From UBA2287 sp037442025 (lineage in GTDB: Bacteria > Bacteroidota > Bacteroidia > Bacteroidales > Tenuifilaceae), in the NCBI GenBank assembly GCA_037442025.1, contig JBBIRB010000002.1, forward strand, positions 52,184 to 116,183: 64,000 bases of DNA, in the 5' to 3' direction. Each line of letters begins with the position of its first letter. Position 1 is the first letter of the stretch. Below, one piece after another: positions 7,568-15,807 of the stretch. The notes beneath the pieces are model-generated. The model had not been told where the DNA came from, searched no databases, and was given only the letters and a program-made list of their open reading frames with translations. Both the position numbers and the translations under genes were made by a program.

Positions 7568-10408
7568 CTATCTTTTTATCATTTTCACTATTCTGCTCGA
7601 GTTCTCAACAGAGTATAAAGTTACTATATAAACTCCTGTTGGTAATTTGGAAGAATCGATACTTATCATCTCATTACCATTATTAACAATGGTCATTATC
7701 TTTTGTCCAAGGACATTTGTAACCTCAACCTGTTTTACTCGCTGGGCGTTGGCAATGCTTATTAGCTGGCTGAACGGGTTGGGGTACACGTTTACAGAAC
7801 TCAATTCGTCGGGGTTAATGCTCGTGCCAGTGATGGAAACAGTAACCGCACTGGAGGGCACCGACTCGCCCTCGGGCGATGAGTATGTGGCCGCAACTTT
7901 ATACGTAAATTCACCATTGGGCAGGTTGGTGTCGATGTACTCAAGCACATCGGGGTTAGTAAGTGTTGCTATAGCCACATTGTTGCGATACACCTTGTAG
8001 CCAGAAATCTGAACCATTCCTTTTTCAGCGCTAACTAAGGCTTTATTCCCGAATGCATTTTCTGAATAATCTGTTTCAGAGTATGTTAAGACATTTTTTC
8101 CGGTAGCATCGGTCACACTAATGCCATCTAAAAGGAGTGCTAAAGAATTCTCAGAAACGCAATTAATTGCAAACCTTACTTTACTGCCATTAAATGTATT
8201 CAAATTGAAAATGTATTCTGTCCACTCATCGGGTACTTCAAGAAATTGACCGGAATGAATAACATTAAAATTGGCAGGCTGGGAACCTGTTGTTGAAATG
8301 CTAACCCTTATTCTATCGAAGTTGTGCTGTGAAGATGCGGCTCTGGCCCAGAACTTCAGTTTATATCCACTTAACACTTTGATCTCAGGTGAAACAAGCC
8401 AATCATTATTGGCAATAACTCCATTTCCGGGTATAATAGAAAAACATGCTAAATACTTATTGCCAAAAATTGGAGCCCATGCGCCACTTATTGCGGGACT
8501 TGTTTGCGAAGAATTGAATACTATAAATGATCCTGTGTAGTTCTGGTTTGGGAAAGAGGCATTGGATATATTTGTTGTAAACCTTCCATCCAAATCGTGC
8601 TGAATCCAGGGATTAAATGCCAATGAGAAGTCCTGATAATTTTCAAAACCTTCATTGTGAGTAACCCTTGGATAGTTCCAAACTAATTTCACATTATTAT
8701 CGTTAAGAATTTGATAGTTAAGTGAGTTTGGTGATACAAACACGGAGGGATTTACATTAATTAGGTTAGTTTTCGTTTCAACAATACTGCCGTTAATAAT
8801 TAATGAAATATTTTTTGTCCCTGTTGATGAATAGGTTACGCTATGCGGGCCTTTCCCTGTAGCGCTTTGAGGGATTGCCCCTTCTCCAAAATTCCAGCTC
8901 CAACTAGTAATAGTGCCCCCTGCCGACAAATCGGTAAAAACTACGTTATCGCCAACATTCACTTGGGTTTTATCAGAGAAAAAGTCGGCAACCAACCCGC
9001 CAAAAGGATCGTAACCTTTAAGTGAGAAGAGGTTATAACCCTGAGGATCGAGCCAAAATCCAAGCCTTTCTGCACTAGATAGTCCATTAGATGCCCAATG
9101 GTAATCAAACTTTCCATAGTAGTCGAAGTTATTTGGGTTAACGCAATTAGATGAACCTCCTGTTAAAGTTCCAACAATTAACCCATTTGGATTAAAGAGG
9201 GGTGATCCAGAAGATCCTCCCTCCGTAACGCCATGACCAGTTCCTGTTGCACTCCAATTGATACGCCATGCCGCATTATTACCCATAAAACTGCCACTTA
9301 TGTTTGGTGTAGAAGAAACAAGTTGGGTTGAATATGTTGAAATCTTTTTGGCATCACCTCTGGGATGATGGATTCCCACTCCAGAAGTAGATCCTACTGG
9401 ATTTCTGGTCCATCCATTATAATATGGGTTCCACGACTCCTCAGGGGCACTTACTAGTTCTACCAATTGAAAATCTGACCCCCCAGCCATAGGGCCTTTC
9501 GCTTTTAAAGTACAACCAGTTATTAAATTAATTGGTGGAGCACCAGTATTGGAACAAGTTGGCCGTTCAAAATTGAAGTAAAATTGCCAAACATATCTGT
9601 CGTCGACAGATGCCGTACCCCCACAGTGTTCGGCTGTTAGAAAGTAGGGCTTAGCGTTTTGTGCTGTATTATTAACCAAGGACCCTGTACACCAATACCA
9701 ACTGCTACCAACTCGAAATAGAATACGGGCAACCCCCCTTTTTTGCTTTTGCCAGTTGGCTCCTTCCGGACAATTTACATTAATATGGCATGTAGCAGCA
9801 TCACCTAAATCTTTCTCCACTCTGAAATGATTATTAATGTATACAACCTCTTTAAGTTTAAAATTTCCTTTAAAAAAGTTGCTAGAATGCTTTCCCGGTT
9901 CATGATATTCAATAAAAACTTCTTCGCCAGATAAAATTGGACAGCTCAAAGTGTTTGAAACAACATTTTGACTTGTTAAAATGGCAATAGGGTCGTTTTG
10001 CGATTTTGAAAAAACGAAAATTTTGGCTCCCTCAGGGATTCTCACTTCGTCAAAAGTTAGCACAATGTATGGTGCATTATGCAGCAGTATTTTTAGCAAC
10101 CAACTTTGTTCTCCATTAGGCCAAGTGATCAAACTCCCAGAGTTATTGAAATTTAAATTGGCATCAATAGCGAACCCAGCCCTCATGGGTAATTGATCTT
10201 TACTATCATTATACTCACTAACCATACTTATCCTTTCTCCATCTAAAGAAAAGAAACGGGTGTCAATTTCTTTGTACGAAAAGCCATACTTGATACTTAA
10301 TGGCACATGATCTTGAGAGAAAAGATTATTGGGTATAAAATTTAAAAAAAACAGTAAGGGTATTGCAAGCAATGATTTTAAACTTAGAGTAAGAAAATAT
10401 TTTCTCAT
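7568..10408 (-). CDS. Secreted trypsin-fold endopeptidase with PKD, adhesin-like and T9SS sorting domains (copy A)
   Basis: 946 residues with an N-terminal signal peptide (about 1-31). The protease domain (about 215-455) resembles lysyl endopeptidase/trypsin family S1: His261 in TAEHCGG, Asp312 in GGSDFQLVEL and Ser400 in EGGSSGSPLF form the likely catalytic triad. Next come a PKD domain (about 470-555), a cleaved-adhesin/MAM-like jelly roll (about 565-780), a short fibronectin-like segment, and a C-terminal type A T9SS sorting domain (VYPNPF, then GQKI and LPTGVY). The product is expected to be exported by T9SS and attached to or released from the cell surface. Its paralogue lies immediately upstream; the two share a perfect repeat at the 3' end. 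Substrate specificity cannot be read from the sequence. Confidence 0.88.
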   Translation of the reverse strand: MRKYFLTLSLKSLLAIPLLFFLNFIPNNLFSQDHVPLSIKYGFSYKEIDTRFFSLDGERISMVSEYNDSKDQLPMRAGFAIDANLNFNNSGSLITWPNGEQSWLLKILLHNAPYIVLTFDEVRIPEGAKIFVFSKSQNDPIAILTSQNVVSNTLSCPILSGEEVFIEYHEPGKHSSNFFKGNFKLKEVVYINNHFRVEKDLGDAATCHINVNCPEGANWQKQKRGVARILFRVGSSWYWCTGSLVNNTAQNAKPYFLTAEHCGGTASVDDRYVWQFYFNFERPTCSNTGAPPINLITGCTLKAKGPMAGGSDFQLVELVSAPEESWNPYYNGWTRNPVGSTSGVGIHHPRGDAKKISTYSTQLVSSTPNISGSFMGNNAAWRINWSATGTGHGVTEGGSSGSPLFNPNGLIVGTLTGGSSNCVNPNNFDYYGKFDYHWASNGLSSAERLGFWLDPQGYNLFSLKGYDPFGGLVADFFSDKTQVNVGDNVVFTDLSAGGTITSWSWNFGEGAIPQSATGKGPHSVTYSSTGTKNISLIINGSIVETKTNLINVNPSVFVSPNSLNYQILNDNNVKLVWNYPRVTHNEGFENYQDFSLAFNPWIQHDLDGRFTTNISNASFPNQNYTGSFIVFNSSQTSPAISGAWAPIFGNKYLACFSIIPGNGVIANNDWLVSPEIKVLSGYKLKFWARAASSQHNFDRIRVSISTTGSQPANFNVIHSGQFLEVPDEWTEYIFNLNTFNGSKVRFAINCVSENSLALLLDGISVTDATGKNVLTYSETDYSENAFGNKALVSAEKGMVQISGYKVYRNNVAIATLTNPDVLEYIDTNLPNGEFTYKVAATYSSPEGESVPSSAVTVSITGTSINPDELSSVNVYPNPFSQLISIANAQRVKQVEVTNVLGQKIMTIVNNGNEMISIDSSKLPTGVYIVTLYSVENSSRIVKMIKR
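7628..7930 (-). repeat. Perfect direct repeat, copy 1 (3' end of protease A)
   Basis: This 303-base stretch is identical, by eye, to 10615-10917 (constant offset 2987). It encodes the end of the fibronectin-like segment and most of the T9SS sorting domain. The first mismatches are at 7627 and 7931. The rest of the two protease genes is clearly diverged, so the identity points to recent sequence exchange rather than simple common descent. Confidence 0.9.
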
Positions 10409-10506
10409 GTTTTAGTATTTTAATTTAAAGGTCAACAAGTTAAATAACTGATGGTTTAAGGTTTTTTTAAGTTTCGAAAGAATAAGCTCTGAAATTGCAT
10501 TAAGGG

Positions 10507-10545
10507 TTTTGGAGTAGGCTCCAAATAATATTGCCTACTCCAAAA
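10507..10545 (-). terminator. Hairpin terminator between the two protease genes
   Basis: A perfect 13-base inverted repeat TTTTGGAGTAGGC / GCCTACTCCAAAA (10507-10519 and 10533-10545) with a 13-base loop lies 10 bases past the stop of the upstream protease (10555). The ends of the stem are A/T runs, as in bidirectional intrinsic terminators. It would let the two proteases be expressed separately. Confidence 0.6.
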
Positions 10546-10554
10546 TGTTTAACC

Positions 10555-13422
10555 TTATTTTTTCACCATTTTTAAAACTAATACTTTGTTTTCAGTGGAA
10601 ATAACTTGAAATAAATAAACTCCTGTTGGTAATTTGGAAGAATCGATACTTATCATCTCATTACCATTATTAACAATGGTCATTATCTTTTGTCCAAGGA
10701 CATTTGTAACCTCAACCTGTTTTACTCGCTGGGCGTTGGCAATGCTTATTAGCTGGCTGAACGGGTTGGGGTACACGTTTACAGAACTCAATTCGTCGGG
10801 GTTAATGCTCGTGCCAGTGATGGAAACAGTAACCGCACTGGAGGGCACCGACTCGCCCTCGGGCGATGAGTATGTGGCCGCAACTTTATACGTAAATTCA
10901 CCATTGGGCAGGTTGGTATCGGTGTACTCTAACAGGTCTGGGTTGGGAAGCGTTGCGATTGCCACATTGTTGCGATAAACCTTGTAGCCCGAAATCTCCA
11001 TCATCTCTTTTGGGTCATTTTTAGGCGCAACGGGAGTAACCCCTGTGGGCAGGGCGCGGTTGGATGGTTTCTCGTAAATAGCATCCTCAAACGACTGCGA
11101 CATAACTACTTCACCTTTACTGTTTGTAACGCTAATATCGTCGATTAAAAGGGCATAAGCATCTACCGAAACGCAGTTGAGCGCAAAACGAATGTAGTTC
11201 CCAACATAAGAAGATAGACTATAGGAATATTCTGTCCAGGTTGTGGGAACAGCAAGATATGAGCCCGGGGAAATAATTGTGAAATTGGCAGGATTAGAAC
11301 CGGTTGTTGCGATGCCAACTTTCAATCTTTCCAACCCCCACTGCTCTGTTATAGATTTTGCCCAGAACTTTAAGGTGTAACCAGGCAGCACCTTAATACG
11401 TGGCGATACTAACCAATCGTTATTGGCTGTAATACCACCCTCAGGAATTGCATCGAAACATACAGCCGACTTACTGCCTGTTCTGGCTGCCCAAGCTGCC
11501 GAAAGCGCCGGAGTTGTTGCTGTATGGTTAAAAATGATAAAACTTCCGGTATAGCCCTGATTGGTAAATGTTGTGTTCTGAATGCTATAAGTTGGCCTAC
11601 CATCAACATCGTGCTGTATCCAAGGAGCAAATGAAAGGGCAAAATTATCGTATCCTTCAAAGCCCTCGGTATTTAAAATGGCAGGGTAATTCCAAGTTAA
11701 ACGCACATCCTTATCGTTCTGAACTTGGGCAGCCAGTCCGCTTGGTGCAACAAAAATCGAGGGTACTACGTTAATGTAATTAGCCTTGGTTTTTGTAATA
11801 TTTCCGTTTATAGTAAGACTTACCGTTTTTTGCCCAACTGTAGTATAAGTAACTGTATGAGGACCTTGGCCAATTGCGGTAGCAGGGTTTGCACCCTCGC
11901 CAAAGTTCCACGACCAGTTTGAAATGGTTCCACCAGCAGAAAGATCGGTAAAGGTTACGCTTCCATTCAAATATATTTGAGTAGCGTTGGCAACAAATTC
12001 AGCAAATAAACCAGCATAGGGATCGAACCCGCCAAGGCTTGTTGGGTTAGAACTATTTGGGTCGAGCCAGGGTGCGAGCCTGTCGGCATTGGTAGCACCG
12101 TTGGATAGCCAATGGTAATCGAATTTTCCATAAAAATCCGAAAGGGTCGGACTGCTACATGTAGATGAGCCACCAGAAAGGGTTCCAACCACTAAGCCAT
12201 CGACATTAAAAATAGGTGATCCAGAAGAGCCTCCCTCGGTTACACCATATCCATTGGCAGTTGCACTCCAGTTAACACGCCAAGCAGAATTGGTTGCCAT
12301 TAAACTACCCCCAATATTAGGTGACGCAGAGGTTAGTTGAGTTGTGTAGGTTGATATTTTCTTAGCATCGCCACTGGGGTGATGAATGCTCACACCCGTT
12401 GTGGAACCAGTTGTGACTCTGCTCCATCCGTTGTAATATGGGTTCCACGACTGCTGCGGAGCAGAGGAAAGTTCAACCAACTGAAAATCGGAGCCTCCAC
12501 TTATGGGTCCTTTCGCCCTTAATGTACACCCAGTTATCAGATTGGATGGTGGAGTTCCTGTATTAGCGCATGTAGCACGTTCGTAGTTAAAGTAGAACTG
12601 CCATACATTCCGATCTGCAGCCGATGCATCTCCTCCGCAGTGTTCGGCAGTTAAAAAATAAGGTTTGGCATCCTGGGCAGTATTATTAATTAAGGTGCCA
12701 GAGCACCAGTACCAGCTGCTTCCTACGCGGAAAAGAATGCGAGCCACGCCTCTTTTTTGTTGTTGCCAGTTGTTTCCTTCGGAACAGTTAATATTTACTT
12801 GGCAAGGGTCTGAATTACCGAGATCTTTCGAACTTAGAGCATCCACCCCGTTTGCAATAAATACAACATCGTTTATGCTAAATTTTCCTTTAAAACCATT
12901 GCCATGAGTTGTTTCAACATACTCAACAACCAACTCGCTTCCTGAAATGGCCGGGCAACTTAGCGTTTTTGAAACAACATCCTTTGCCGAAAGAACCGCG
13001 ATGGGTTTCCCTTGACTAGGTGAATAAACAAAGATGTTAGCTCCTTCGGGCAATATCACATCATCAAATGTAAGCAGAACAGAAGGTGCATCGTTAACAA
13101 CAACTTTTAGCAGCCAACTTTTTTCTCCGTTGGGCCAATTGAAAATCTCCCCAGAGTTAGTGAAGTTCAAATCGGTTTTAATTGAGAATCCTGCCTGAAG
13201 GGGCAATCCTTCCTTGCCATTATCGACCCTGAAAAGTTTTTCAAGTTGCAATGCTTCAGGTGAAAAGACACGTGCATCCATTTTGGCTATATCGATGGAA
13301 TATTTCAAACTTGGCGGTACAACTCCCTGAGAATAAGCGAGGCCCCCTGCGGTTAAGTAACCAATCATTGCAACGCAAACAATGTGGTATACAATTCTTT
13401 TAAGGTAATTTTTCCTGTTCAT
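10555..13422 (-). CDS. Secreted trypsin-fold endopeptidase with PKD, adhesin-like and T9SS sorting domains (copy B)
   Basis: 955 residues and the same architecture as its downstream neighbour: signal peptide (about 1-32), protease domain with His261, Asp312 and Ser400 in TAEHCGG, GGSDFQLVEL and GGSSGSPIF, paired cysteines around the domain, a PKD domain (about 465-550), a cleaved-adhesin-like domain (about 560-775), a fibronectin-like segment and a type A T9SS sorting domain. The family resembles lysyl endopeptidases, but specificity is not provable here. A linker near residues 780-805 (around ALPTGVTPVAPKNDPKEM) is longer than in copy A. The gene is followed by a strong hairpin. Expected location is the outer-membrane surface or medium. 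Confidence 0.88.
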   Translation of the reverse strand: MNRKNYLKRIVYHIVCVAMIGYLTAGGLAYSQGVVPPSLKYSIDIAKMDARVFSPEALQLEKLFRVDNGKEGLPLQAGFSIKTDLNFTNSGEIFNWPNGEKSWLLKVVVNDAPSVLLTFDDVILPEGANIFVYSPSQGKPIAVLSAKDVVSKTLSCPAISGSELVVEYVETTHGNGFKGKFSINDVVFIANGVDALSSKDLGNSDPCQVNINCSEGNNWQQQKRGVARILFRVGSSWYWCSGTLINNTAQDAKPYFLTAEHCGGDASAADRNVWQFYFNYERATCANTGTPPSNLITGCTLRAKGPISGGSDFQLVELSSAPQQSWNPYYNGWSRVTTGSTTGVSIHHPSGDAKKISTYTTQLTSASPNIGGSLMATNSAWRVNWSATANGYGVTEGGSSGSPIFNVDGLVVGTLSGGSSTCSSPTLSDFYGKFDYHWLSNGATNADRLAPWLDPNSSNPTSLGGFDPYAGLFAEFVANATQIYLNGSVTFTDLSAGGTISNWSWNFGEGANPATAIGQGPHTVTYTTVGQKTVSLTINGNITKTKANYINVVPSIFVAPSGLAAQVQNDKDVRLTWNYPAILNTEGFEGYDNFALSFAPWIQHDVDGRPTYSIQNTTFTNQGYTGSFIIFNHTATTPALSAAWAARTGSKSAVCFDAIPEGGITANNDWLVSPRIKVLPGYTLKFWAKSITEQWGLERLKVGIATTGSNPANFTIISPGSYLAVPTTWTEYSYSLSSYVGNYIRFALNCVSVDAYALLIDDISVTNSKGEVVMSQSFEDAIYEKPSNRALPTGVTPVAPKNDPKEMMEISGYKVYRNNVAIATLPNPDLLEYTDTNLPNGEFTYKVAATYSSPEGESVPSSAVTVSITGTSINPDELSSVNVYPNPFSQLISIANAQRVKQVEVTNVLGQKIMTIVNNGNEMISIDSSKLPTGVYLFQVISTENKVLVLKMVKK
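10615..10917 (-). repeat. Perfect direct repeat, copy 2 (3' end of protease B)
   Basis: Identical by eye over 303 bases to 7628-7930. It covers codons from the fibronectin-like segment through the LPTGVY motif of the sorting domain. The last 18 or so codons of the two genes, downstream of the repeat, differ again, so the identity is bounded on both sides by diverged coding sequence. Confidence 0.9.
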
Positions 13423-13559
13423 TTTGTAAAGTTTTGTTTGGGGCTAAGTTAAGAAACTTATGGCGAAACAAGTTTTTTGCTCCTTTTTTTTTACTATTTT
13501 GGGGTCATTATATTACACACTTCGAACTGCTTTCATTGGTAACCAATTATATAGATAAT

Positions 13560-14060
13560 ATGAAAAGAGGAATAATTTTGTGCTCGATACTACTTACTGC
13601 ATGTGTGGCTCAACAGAGTAGAAAAGTACCTGACACATCAACTATACAATTGCAAAATCTTGTTGAATCGCCCTTTGGAATTGATGAAAACATTAACTCG
13701 TACATAAGTTATTTACCAAAAAGTACCAGAGCAGTAAAAATGGTTCAACGAAACATGGAATATTCGAAGCCGATAGACACCCTAATTAATCTTAAATTCA
13801 AGCAATCATCTGTACTTTTTCACAAGTCGAATTTCAATCGCGAAATTTTGCTGGGTGGAAGCATCTCAAACAAAGAAATAGTTTTGGCAAACGGAATTGG
13901 TGTGGGTTCTACTCGGAACAAAGTGAAAAGTTCAATTATTGGCTTCGAAGATAATTTGGGAGATACTATAGTTATAGGCTATAGTAACCGAAAAATCAAG
14001 TTTATATTCAACAAAAGAGGCATACTAACAAAGTATACCTTCCATGGAAGTGTTGAATAA
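13560..14060 (+). CDS. Small predicted lipoprotein of unknown function
   Basis: 166 residues from the ATG at 13560. This start was chosen because it gives a clean lipoprotein signal peptide: MKRG, a short hydrophobic core, and the lipobox Leu12-Thr-Ala-Cys15. The frame stays open upstream to 13434, but that extension looks like intergenic DNA. The mature part is polar with many beta-strand-like stretches and no motif I recognise. It stands alone on the plus strand between a divergent protease gene and the convergent psd gene. Expected to be anchored in the outer or inner membrane facing the periplasm. Function unknown. Confidence 0.65.
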   Translation: MKRGIILCSILLTACVAQQSRKVPDTSTIQLQNLVESPFGIDENINSYISYLPKSTRAVKMVQRNMEYSKPIDTLINLKFKQSSVLFHKSNFNREILLGGSISNKEIVLANGIGVGSTRNKVKSSIIGFEDNLGDTIVIGYSNRKIKFIFNKRGILTKYTFHGSVE

Positions 14061-14067
14061 TAAATCA

Positions 14068-14739
14068 TTATTCCCTTGATGGAACTGATGCAATTTCAGT
14101 AATATTTCCTGTTACTTTCTGATTTAGGGTTACCTTAATTTCTGCGTCGAGCGGTAAAAACAAATCGACCCTCGAGCCAAACTTAATGAATCCCATTTCC
14201 TGAAACTGGCTTACAGACTCTCCTTCTTTTGCATAGCATATTATTCTTCGAGCAACCAAACCTGCAATTTGCCTGAAAAGTACCTTAACCCCATCATTGC
14301 GTTCGATTACAACGGTAGTTCGTTCATTCTCAGTTGAAGATTTTGGGTGCCATGCAACTAAAAACTTTCCGGGATGATATCTATAGTACGCAACTTTGCC
14401 CGAAAAGGGGAACCAGTTAACATGAACATTCCAAACCGACATGAAAACCGATACCTGCATGCATCGGGTTTTAAGGCACTCAGGTTCATCAACCTCTTCA
14501 ATGGCAACAATTTTACCATCGGCTGGAGAAAAAATAGTATTCGAATTGGGGCTCAAGATGCGCTTAGGTACTCTGAAAAACCGGAGTAAAAAGGTATAAA
14601 TAGGCACGGTAATAGCAAGCCCTAAAATAAGGCCCAAACCAGCGAGCCACATCCATAAAAGTATTACAAATACAACAATAAGTAGCAGCGATGAGCCAAG
14701 AATGAAGAAGCCTTCCTTATGAATTTTCATGAACAGCAA
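14068..14739 (-). CDS. psd: Phosphatidylserine decarboxylase, short form
   Basis: 223 residues. The enzyme makes phosphatidylethanolamine from phosphatidylserine using a pyruvoyl group formed by self-cleavage. Two adjacent hydrophobic segments (about 11-50) anchor it in the membrane. The catalytic part has SPADGKIVAIEEV (about 71-83), the conserved block SVWNVHVNWFPFSG, and the autocleavage site FIKFGSRVD with the scissile Gly188-Ser189 bond. This is the shorter archaeal-type PSD common in Bacteroidota. It starts 1 base after the cdsA stop, consistent with coupled synthesis of the two phospholipid enzymes. A second in-frame Met three codons later is an alternative start. Confidence 0.95.
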   Translation of the reverse strand: MLFMKIHKEGFFILGSSLLLIVVFVILLWMWLAGLGLILGLAITVPIYTFLLRFFRVPKRILSPNSNTIFSPADGKIVAIEEVDEPECLKTRCMQVSVFMSVWNVHVNWFPFSGKVAYYRYHPGKFLVAWHPKSSTENERTTVVIERNDGVKVLFRQIAGLVARRIICYAKEGESVSQFQEMGFIKFGSRVDLFLPLDAEIKVTLNQKVTGNITEIASVPSRE

Positions 14740-14740
14740 A

Positions 14741-15568
14741 TTAAATTAACATCATTACTTCTAAATATACAAATACAATGGGAGCGGCTAACAAAACAGC
14801 ATCGAAACGATCGAGCATGCCTCCGTGGCCAGGTAAAAATTTTCCAGAGTCCTTTATGCCAATGCTTCGCTTAAACATTGACTCAACCAGGTCGCCAAAT
14901 ACTCCCATTACAGCTGAAATCATTCCAATGGCAAGCCAATGCAGAATGGGCACATTGTAAAAAATTAGCGACAAAAGCCATGCAGTGAGTGCTGTTGTGA
15001 AAAAACCCCCTATTAAACCCTCCCACGATTTTTTAGGCGAAACCCGTGGAAACATCTTATGCCTTCCCAACGAAACACCAAAGGTGTATGCTCCAGTGTC
15101 GTTGGCCCAAATCAGGAAAAAGAAACCAACTAAAAATTCGACGTTGTAAACAATTTTAAATGAAGAATTATTGAGTACAAAGTAATTTAACAGGGCAAAC
15201 GGAAGCGATACATAAACAATGCCGAGCAGTGTTGCACCAATATTTTGGAGGGGCTTATGATGGTTACGAAACAGCTCAACTATGAATACGCTCACAACCA
15301 ATGGTATAAAACCTAAAAAAACCATTGGGCCGATGGTCCCTGTTGAATAAAGGTAGTTAACCAGAAAAACAAGTATCCCAAGTAGTAATCCATATAGCAA
15401 TTGGGGACGTAAACGTGCCCTAAGCATCATGTAATAAAACTCGAGCAAACAGGCTGTTGATATGCTTGCAAAAACAATAAGAAAACTAATTCTTCCTAAA
15501 AAGATAGCTCCTAGAATTATGAGTACAAATACTACTCCCGTTATCGATCGTTTAAGGAATGGGGTCAA
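14741..15568 (-). CDS. cdsA: Phosphatidate cytidylyltransferase (CDP-diglyceride synthase)
   Basis: 275 residues with about eight hydrophobic membrane segments. The enzyme activates phosphatidic acid with CTP to CDP-diacylglycerol, the precursor of all phosphoglycerolipids. The C-terminal family signature is visible from SPKKSWEGLIGG through GDLVESMFKRSIGIKDSG to LPGHGGMLDRFDA, which includes the conserved lysine and aspartates of the active site. The start overlaps the stop of the upstream DUF2007 gene by four bases. Together with psd it forms a lipid synthesis pair. Confidence 0.96.
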   Translation of the reverse strand: MTPFLKRSITGVVFVLIILGAIFLGRISFLIVFASISTACLLEFYYMMLRARLRPQLLYGLLLGILVFLVNYLYSTGTIGPMVFLGFIPLVVSVFIVELFRNHHKPLQNIGATLLGIVYVSLPFALLNYFVLNNSSFKIVYNVEFLVGFFFLIWANDTGAYTFGVSLGRHKMFPRVSPKKSWEGLIGGFFTTALTAWLLSLIFYNVPILHWLAIGMISAVMGVFGDLVESMFKRSIGIKDSGKFLPGHGGMLDRFDAVLLAAPIVFVYLEVMMLI

Positions 15569-15801
15569 GGTTCCAGTTCTCCTATTACTTTTTTGGCAGT
15601 TTCGAAATCTGATTTGGGAACATACACCTCAATCTCGCCAAATGATAAGTACATGGAATCTTGACGGTTATGGATAACCGCTTCAATACCATTTTGTATA
15701 AGCAATTGGCAAACCAAATGGGACTGTGGGGCGTTATTAGATGAAAAAATTAACATCCAGCCATCCAATTCATTTCCAACTTTGTTTTCTTTAAAGAACA
15801 T
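15565..15801 (-). CDS. DUF2007-type small protein
   Basis: 78 residues. The pattern resembles the DUF2007 family: a ferredoxin-like fold with LIFSSNNAPQSHLVCQLLIQ, then NGIEAVIHNRQDS and a C-terminal EIEVYVPKSDFETAKKVI. The family has been called a putative signal-transducing or PII-like fold, but its function is not established. The gene lies 6 bases after ftsH and overlaps cdsA by four bases, so it is part of the same operon. A role linked to membrane protein turnover or lipid synthesis is only suggested by that context. Confidence 0.75.
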   Translation of the reverse strand: MFFKENKVGNELDGWMLIFSSNNAPQSHLVCQLLIQNGIEAVIHNRQDSMYLSFGEIEVYVPKSDFETAKKVIGELEP

Positions 15802-15807
15802 GGATTT

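Noticed and set aside
7568..13422. The two proteases as one broken gene
   Set aside because: Each has its own signal peptide, full catalytic triad, sorting domain and terminator; they are intact paralogues.
13434..13559. Upstream extension of the small lipoprotein gene as coding sequence
   Set aside because: It adds an aromatic-rich stretch before a perfect lipoprotein signal peptide; the ATG at 13560 is a far better start.
14055..14073. GAATAAT / ATTATTC as a terminator between the lipoprotein and psd genes
   Set aside because: The stem is entirely A/T apart from one G-C pair at its base and overlaps the stop codon; too weak to call, though some terminator is expected there.
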